The position numbers and the translations under genes are program-made. DNA of 64,000 nt from positions 2,416,001 to 2,480,000 of the forward strand of contig JAQFVV010012537.1 of the NCBI GenBank assembly GCA_028023455.1. The letters run 5' to 3'. Of the stretch, positions 59,801 to 64,000 are shown piece by piece; within the stretch, counting starts at the first letter, position 1, and every line of letters starts with the position of its first letter. The stretch is from Epiperipatus broadwayi (taxonomy: Eukaryota; Onychophora; Udeonychophora; Euonychophora; Peripatidae). Below the pieces are notes generated by a model. That model searched no databases. It saw only the letters and a list, made by a program, of their open reading frames with translations, and had not been told where the DNA came from.

Positions 59801-61499
59801 TGATAAATACTATTTATAATTTTTCAAATATATACATATATGTAAATAAACACCTCAATAAGTTTTAAAATGTCTCTCTCTCTCTTGAATAAAATCATGC
59901 ACTTCTAATTTAAATATTAAAAATGACCATGTTGATGTTGACCATCTGATGGAATTTTTGTTTTAAAATGAACTATTTTATAATGATGAATGGTCGTTGA
60001 TTTTTCTTTATGCATTGTTATGCATGACGATCTATTTCTTCATTTACTCTCATTTGTGGTTGATAAATCAACTTGACTTCATAAATTTTTTTAATAAAAA
60101 AGCAAATTTAATTATATTTACAAATAAAAAAGCATGCTATTTTAAAATCTGTTAATTGCAATCTTATTTGGTTTGGTTAAAGTTTTTATGAGAAAAGTTT
60201 GTCAAATATAAAATACTTTTTATTTTTAATGTTTTTTCATATGTTTTTGTTTTATTAATGTAATTGTTTATACTTCATAGCTCACAGAATTCCTTTACTG
60301 ATCTTTTTTATATGCGTGTTGTTTGATTTACTTTTATCTTACTCTGTAAATTTTCGATATTATACATGAGATCTTTTTTCATTCAGTGTCTGTATACTTA
60401 AGATAAGATAACTTGCATTTAATATTGTTTAAAAACAATTGCTAATTGTTTTAAAAAACATATCAGTTTTTTTTTTAAAATTAAACTTATTCTTTATACA
60501 ACCAAAATTTTTTAAATCATTAGTAACTTTTTATAAAATATATTTTAAAAACAATAATATTAAAATATCTATTTAACAGGTGTGTGGGTGCATGTATGTC
60601 GGAAATATATTTGCATAAATTCATTTTCATTTGATGTTATTTTTTTTTGTCTCTATTTATAAACGCCAGTCCTAATGGCCATTCTAACTCCAAAAAAAAA
60701 AAAAGGTGGAAATTACTCTAGAAATGAGTTTGGCAATGACCATATAAACCAATCTGTGAATCACACATAGATATGCTGGCCCATTTTTCTGTTTGCTAGT
60801 AAAAGAAAAGAAGTCATAAAATGGATAGAGATGTTTAGGTGTAAATAGATTATTACTGAAAAAATAATATCTATTTAATACATTCAAATATCAGCCTTTT
60901 AAGCTAATTATGCATATGCTTTGCGAGTGTTAATAATAAATAAATACTTTCTCACCAATATAAGATATAGAATTTATGCAGGAATAAAAGGAATCTCTTA
61001 TTCCTATGACTCAAATGCTTATATATGAGCAAATCTGAAGTACTGGCAAGTAAAACGTGAGGATGGAACCATCACTTTAAATATCTATTTAAAATAAATA
61101 ATGTAATTTTAAAAAAAATATTTACATAAATGCATTAAAAAGTAAATAATGTACTGAAAAATAATTTCTCTTTAGCTTTCATGAATCAAACCATAGTGTG
61201 ATCATGTTTAGAAATTCACAAACCATATTTCCAAAGAATTCATGACCACTTTCAGGTATAAGTTCAATTGCAAGCTTATTTAAATGAATTTTTTGGGAAT
61301 CTGACTTCAAACATTATCCTCCCCACCCCCATACCCCAATACTTTTATTTGTGAAAGCTTAAGAAAATTATTTTTAGTGTATTTATATGAATAGAAGCAT
61401 TTTAGATATATATTGTAACCATTTGGATTACATGGCATACAACAACATAGTTGTGTGTGCAAATATATATATTGTAACCTTTATAAGATGATGGGCAGG
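59801..61499. repeat. A+T-rich spacer containing dispersed repeat F, copy 2
   Basis: 61180-61365 matches 16540-16720 ('gatcatg', 'gcaagcttatttaaatgaat', 'tgacttcaaacatt', 'cttttatttgtgaaagc'). A C-rich patch lies at 61319-61338. The frames at 60684-60887 and 61020-61095 are not supported as genes. Confidence 0.35.
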
Positions 61500-61559
61500 G
61501 GAGGTGGCAGAAAACATGATGAAAATAGAAAAAAAAGATGAAGAAGAGAAAGATGAGAA

Positions 61560-62261
61560 ATGGAAGAAAAATCAAATATAATGATGGTTAATACTGGGGA
61601 AAGAGAAGATGTAGAATTTTTATTGGGAGATATTAAGTTAAATGTGGTAAATAGATATAGTTATTTGGGAATTATTTTAAGTAATCAGAAAAATTATTTG
61701 GATGAATGGGAGAAAAAATTGATAAATGAAGCAAAGAAAGGAAAGAGATTGATAAAAAAATTAACAATGCTTTCATATAATAAATATGATGTAGTTAGAA
61801 TTATATGGAAAGGAGTTGCAGTAGCAGGGTTAACATATGGTAATGATGCATTATATGTTAGTAAAGAGGTATTAAATTACTTAGAAAAAGTTCAAAGGGA
61901 AGTAAAAAAACATGCATTGGATGCAGATGTATGGACAGCAAAAGAGGCAATTCAAGGTGAAATGGGATTGTCAAGTTTTAATATGAGAGATGCAAAAAGT
62001 AAAATGAAAATGTTTGGTAGATTGCAGTTTATGGATAATAAAAGAATAGCTAAAATATTATTTAATTGGGTTATGAGTAAAGGGCAGGTAACAAGATGGG
62101 TGAGAAAGGTAATGCAGTATGCAAAAGATTTGGATAAAGAATTTATATCAGTATATTTGTATAAAAGATGGGATGATTGTATTAAGAGGATTGTTGAGGG
62201 TTGTAGTAGTAAGGAATGGGATAAAAGAATAGATTTTTTAATAAAGAATGTAATATTTTAA
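61560..62261 (+). mobile_element. LINE reverse transcriptase C-terminus, single open frame of 233 codons
   Basis: The frame opens in 'EKSNIMMVN', the K-x-K/N-x-MVF motif just after the catalytic palm. It continues through 'RYSYLGIIL' (YLG at residues 35-37), 'KLTMLSYNKYDVVRIIWKGV', 'GLTYGNDALYVS', then a charged C-terminal region with 'EMGLSSFNMRDAKSKMKMFG'. This order (palm end, thumb, connection) is standard for LINE ORF2. The palm and endonuclease are missing by 5' truncation. A purine-rich GATGAA tract precedes it. The frame has no stop or frameshift, so this is the youngest-looking coding remnant in the window. The ATG is probably internal to the original protein. It is a different subfamily from the RTE copies; the clade is not fixed. 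Confidence 0.8.
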
Positions 62262-63799
62262 ATTTTGTATGTTAATCAAAATCAGAAGACTTCTAAGTGT
62301 ATAGTCAAATTCCAGAGACTTTAATTTCATTTTTTTATTGTTATTAATAAATGCGTATTTCATTAAAAAAATTATTCCAGTGAACTTGATTCCAAATATT
62401 TTTGGATATGTCACAATACAGCCATAGAGCTTATGTTCTCTGAGCTATAATCGAGCATAACAGTCTGATATATGGAAGTGTATGCATATTTTAATGCAGG
62501 GGCATTTCAGCATGACATTCCTGGTTTGGTACAAGGAGAATATTCTTTAAAGCCCATGCACTACATTTTATTTTAGGTTAATATTATTAGAAATTAAGTT
62601 TATAGTTGGCCAGTACATCAATGATGGTAGTAAATAGACAGAGCATTGATGATGATCAGCATGTTTTAATATCACAGCATTATTGTTTTATGATTATGTA
62701 TTCTGATGGATTAGCACTTAAGTTTGTGCATCCAAATTAATGTTAAAAATAATTTCCCAAGCTGGAAAATGCTAAATATTTGGCCTCATCTACAATAGAC
62801 CCATTTCAAATCCAGTCACCAGATTTACTGTTGATTTATTGATTGTTGATCATTCATGATGGATGGTTATTTCTTTTGAGTATCACTAGTACTTACTTAT
62901 ATTTATTCATAATGCTGATTGATATATGGTTAATGATACTTTTAGTTGCTCTAAGGAGTTAACTGGGCTGATCTTTCAGAGATCTCATGATCTCATGCTA
63001 ATATAATATATAATATTTCTTATATATTTTTAATATTAAACATTTCTTTAATAACCCTTACTTAAACATCCTTTAATATTTTATTTTAATATCTTTCTTT
63101 AATATTACATCATATTTTAAATAATGATAGTTATTTTAAATATCTTGTTAATTTGTTGATGATGAATTCCACCACCCCATTTTACCTTCACCCCAGGTAT
63201 AACCACCTTGATATCCCCATCCTGTTATAATATATACTACTTTTTAGTTATATATATTTTTAAAAGTTATAAATGAAGAATCTTTGAATATAGTTTAATT
63301 ATTATAGATGTTAGTATGCAAAAAGTACTGAATCCTAAATAAAATTCAAAATTTATTTATTTATTGCTATTTTTTCATTTTTTATTAAAATTGTTTATAA
63401 ATTCTAAAAAATGGATTGGCATTTGGGAATAAATATGTGTGCAAAATTTCAAGTACATCAGAAATTGGGAAATAGGTAAAAACTGAATTACAAAATTTTA
63501 CAGATAGACATAAAATTAAAATAAGCTAATATTTAAATACAGGTATACTTTATATCCTGGATAGGGAATTTAAACCCAAACTTTATAACTACATTGAAAT
63601 TCCCTACAATTACATCTAAAATAAATTAAATAAAAACATTTAAAAATATATTTAGTCACTGCCACAGAAGGTATGTTGATTAGACTTTATGCAATCAATA
63701 AATTAAGTTGTATTCTTGCATTTTGAAACAACTATTATACATAAACAATGAAGATTGACAATTCCTCAACAAGCTTTGTGATAAATGCATAGCCAGAGA
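62262..63799. other. A+T-rich spacer with a possible 36-nt exon
   Basis: Mostly featureless. At 63186-63221 (minus strand) a G+C-rich 12-codon piece, DGDIKVVIPGVK, lies between AG (63222-63223) and a GTAAAA donor (63185-63180). The acceptor tract is weak. Nothing else is recognised. Confidence 0.25.
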
Positions 63800-64000
63800 G
63801 AGCATTTAAAATATCTCTGTCAGGACCCCCCCCCAAACCCCTGACCATGGTTTCATGCTTTGGCACTCCTCAGAGAGGTTCCAGGGTAGGTTCAGACACT
63901 AGATCTCCCCTACTCTGCCACCTCTTTGAGGAGTGCCAAAGCATGAAACCATGGTCAGGGGTTTGGGGGGTGGGGTTCCTGACAGATATTTTATATGCTC
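63800..64000. mobile_element. Large terminal hairpin, probable MITE, reaching the window end
   Basis: 'ggtttcatgctttggcactc' (63849-63868) pairs with 'gagtgccaaagcatgaaacc' (63931-63950). The stem extends outward through 'ctgaccat'/'atggtcag', a C-run against a G-run, 'tctgtcagga'/'tcctgacaga', and on to 'gagcat'/'atgctc' at 63799-64000. It extends inward through 'agaggtt.ccagggtagg'/'cctactctg.ccacctct'. The stem is about 90 bp with a loop near 63892-63908. Candidate element ends are CTGTCAGG/CCTGACAG, but even the A+T-rich flanks pair. No open frame is present. Confidence 0.75.

Overview
The window is eukaryotic, repeat-dominated and strongly A+T-rich (about three quarters A+T by eye). It has no operons, no ribosome binding sites, no intact long gene and no rRNA or functional tRNA gene. 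The repeats point to an invertebrate metazoan: RTE-type and other non-LTR retrotransposons, Penelope-like hammerhead relics, tRNA-derived SINEs with poly-A tails, hAT, pogo-like and Mutator-like DNA elements, and many dinucleotide and trinucleotide microsatellites. I cannot name the species. It reads as intron or intergenic DNA of a large genome.

Layout. 0-5 kb: a candidate host exon (540-728, +) and a possible downstream exon (4167-4238, +), separated by three copies of a palindromic repeat (family C) and a decayed RTE 3' end (2889-3570). 5-10 kb: a Mutator-like inverted-repeat element with a 9-bp target duplication, a Penelope-like hammerhead core, a CATA/TA-rich tract, the first foldback element of family A, a tRNA-like SINE and a 280-bp palindrome. 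11-18 kb: a SINE-like element, a large family B palindrome, LINE fragments, a tRNA-Gly SINE and a second family A element. 20-25 kb: a candidate terminal host exon (20287-20413, -), a 280-bp trinucleotide microsatellite, a minus-strand LINE retaining its YMDD motif, a 128-bp tandem array and an 81-codon open frame. 26-36 kb: an RTE tail, a hairpin element with a 14-bp duplication, further A and B elements and an RTE remnant. 37-43 kb: a 100-bp minisatellite, two hAT-type MITEs, a nested Tc/mariner-like inverted repeat and a dead minus-strand RTE reverse transcriptase. 46-49 kb: a decayed hAT with a family A foldback nested inside it. 50-60 kb: a pogo-like remnant, two more family A copies, an RTE split by about 3.2 kb of inserted DNA, and within that insert a candidate host exon (56478-56601, -). 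61-64 kb: a 233-codon LINE reverse-transcriptase C-terminus and a large terminal hairpin.

The most unusual signal is a set of foldback elements. Family A has at least six copies; several are hairpins flanked by perfect direct repeats of 12, 13, 15 and 16 bp. One copy with a 15-bp duplication lacks the return arm. A separate hairpin at 27.4-27.7 kb has a 14-bp duplication. Long duplications of variable length suggest insertion by target-primed reverse transcription rather than cut-and-paste, so these may be inverted-repeat retroposons. Families B and C share a core sequence, and B keeps the same composite palindrome at two loci. The candidate host exons rest on splice signals, base composition and open frame only; none was identified by homology.
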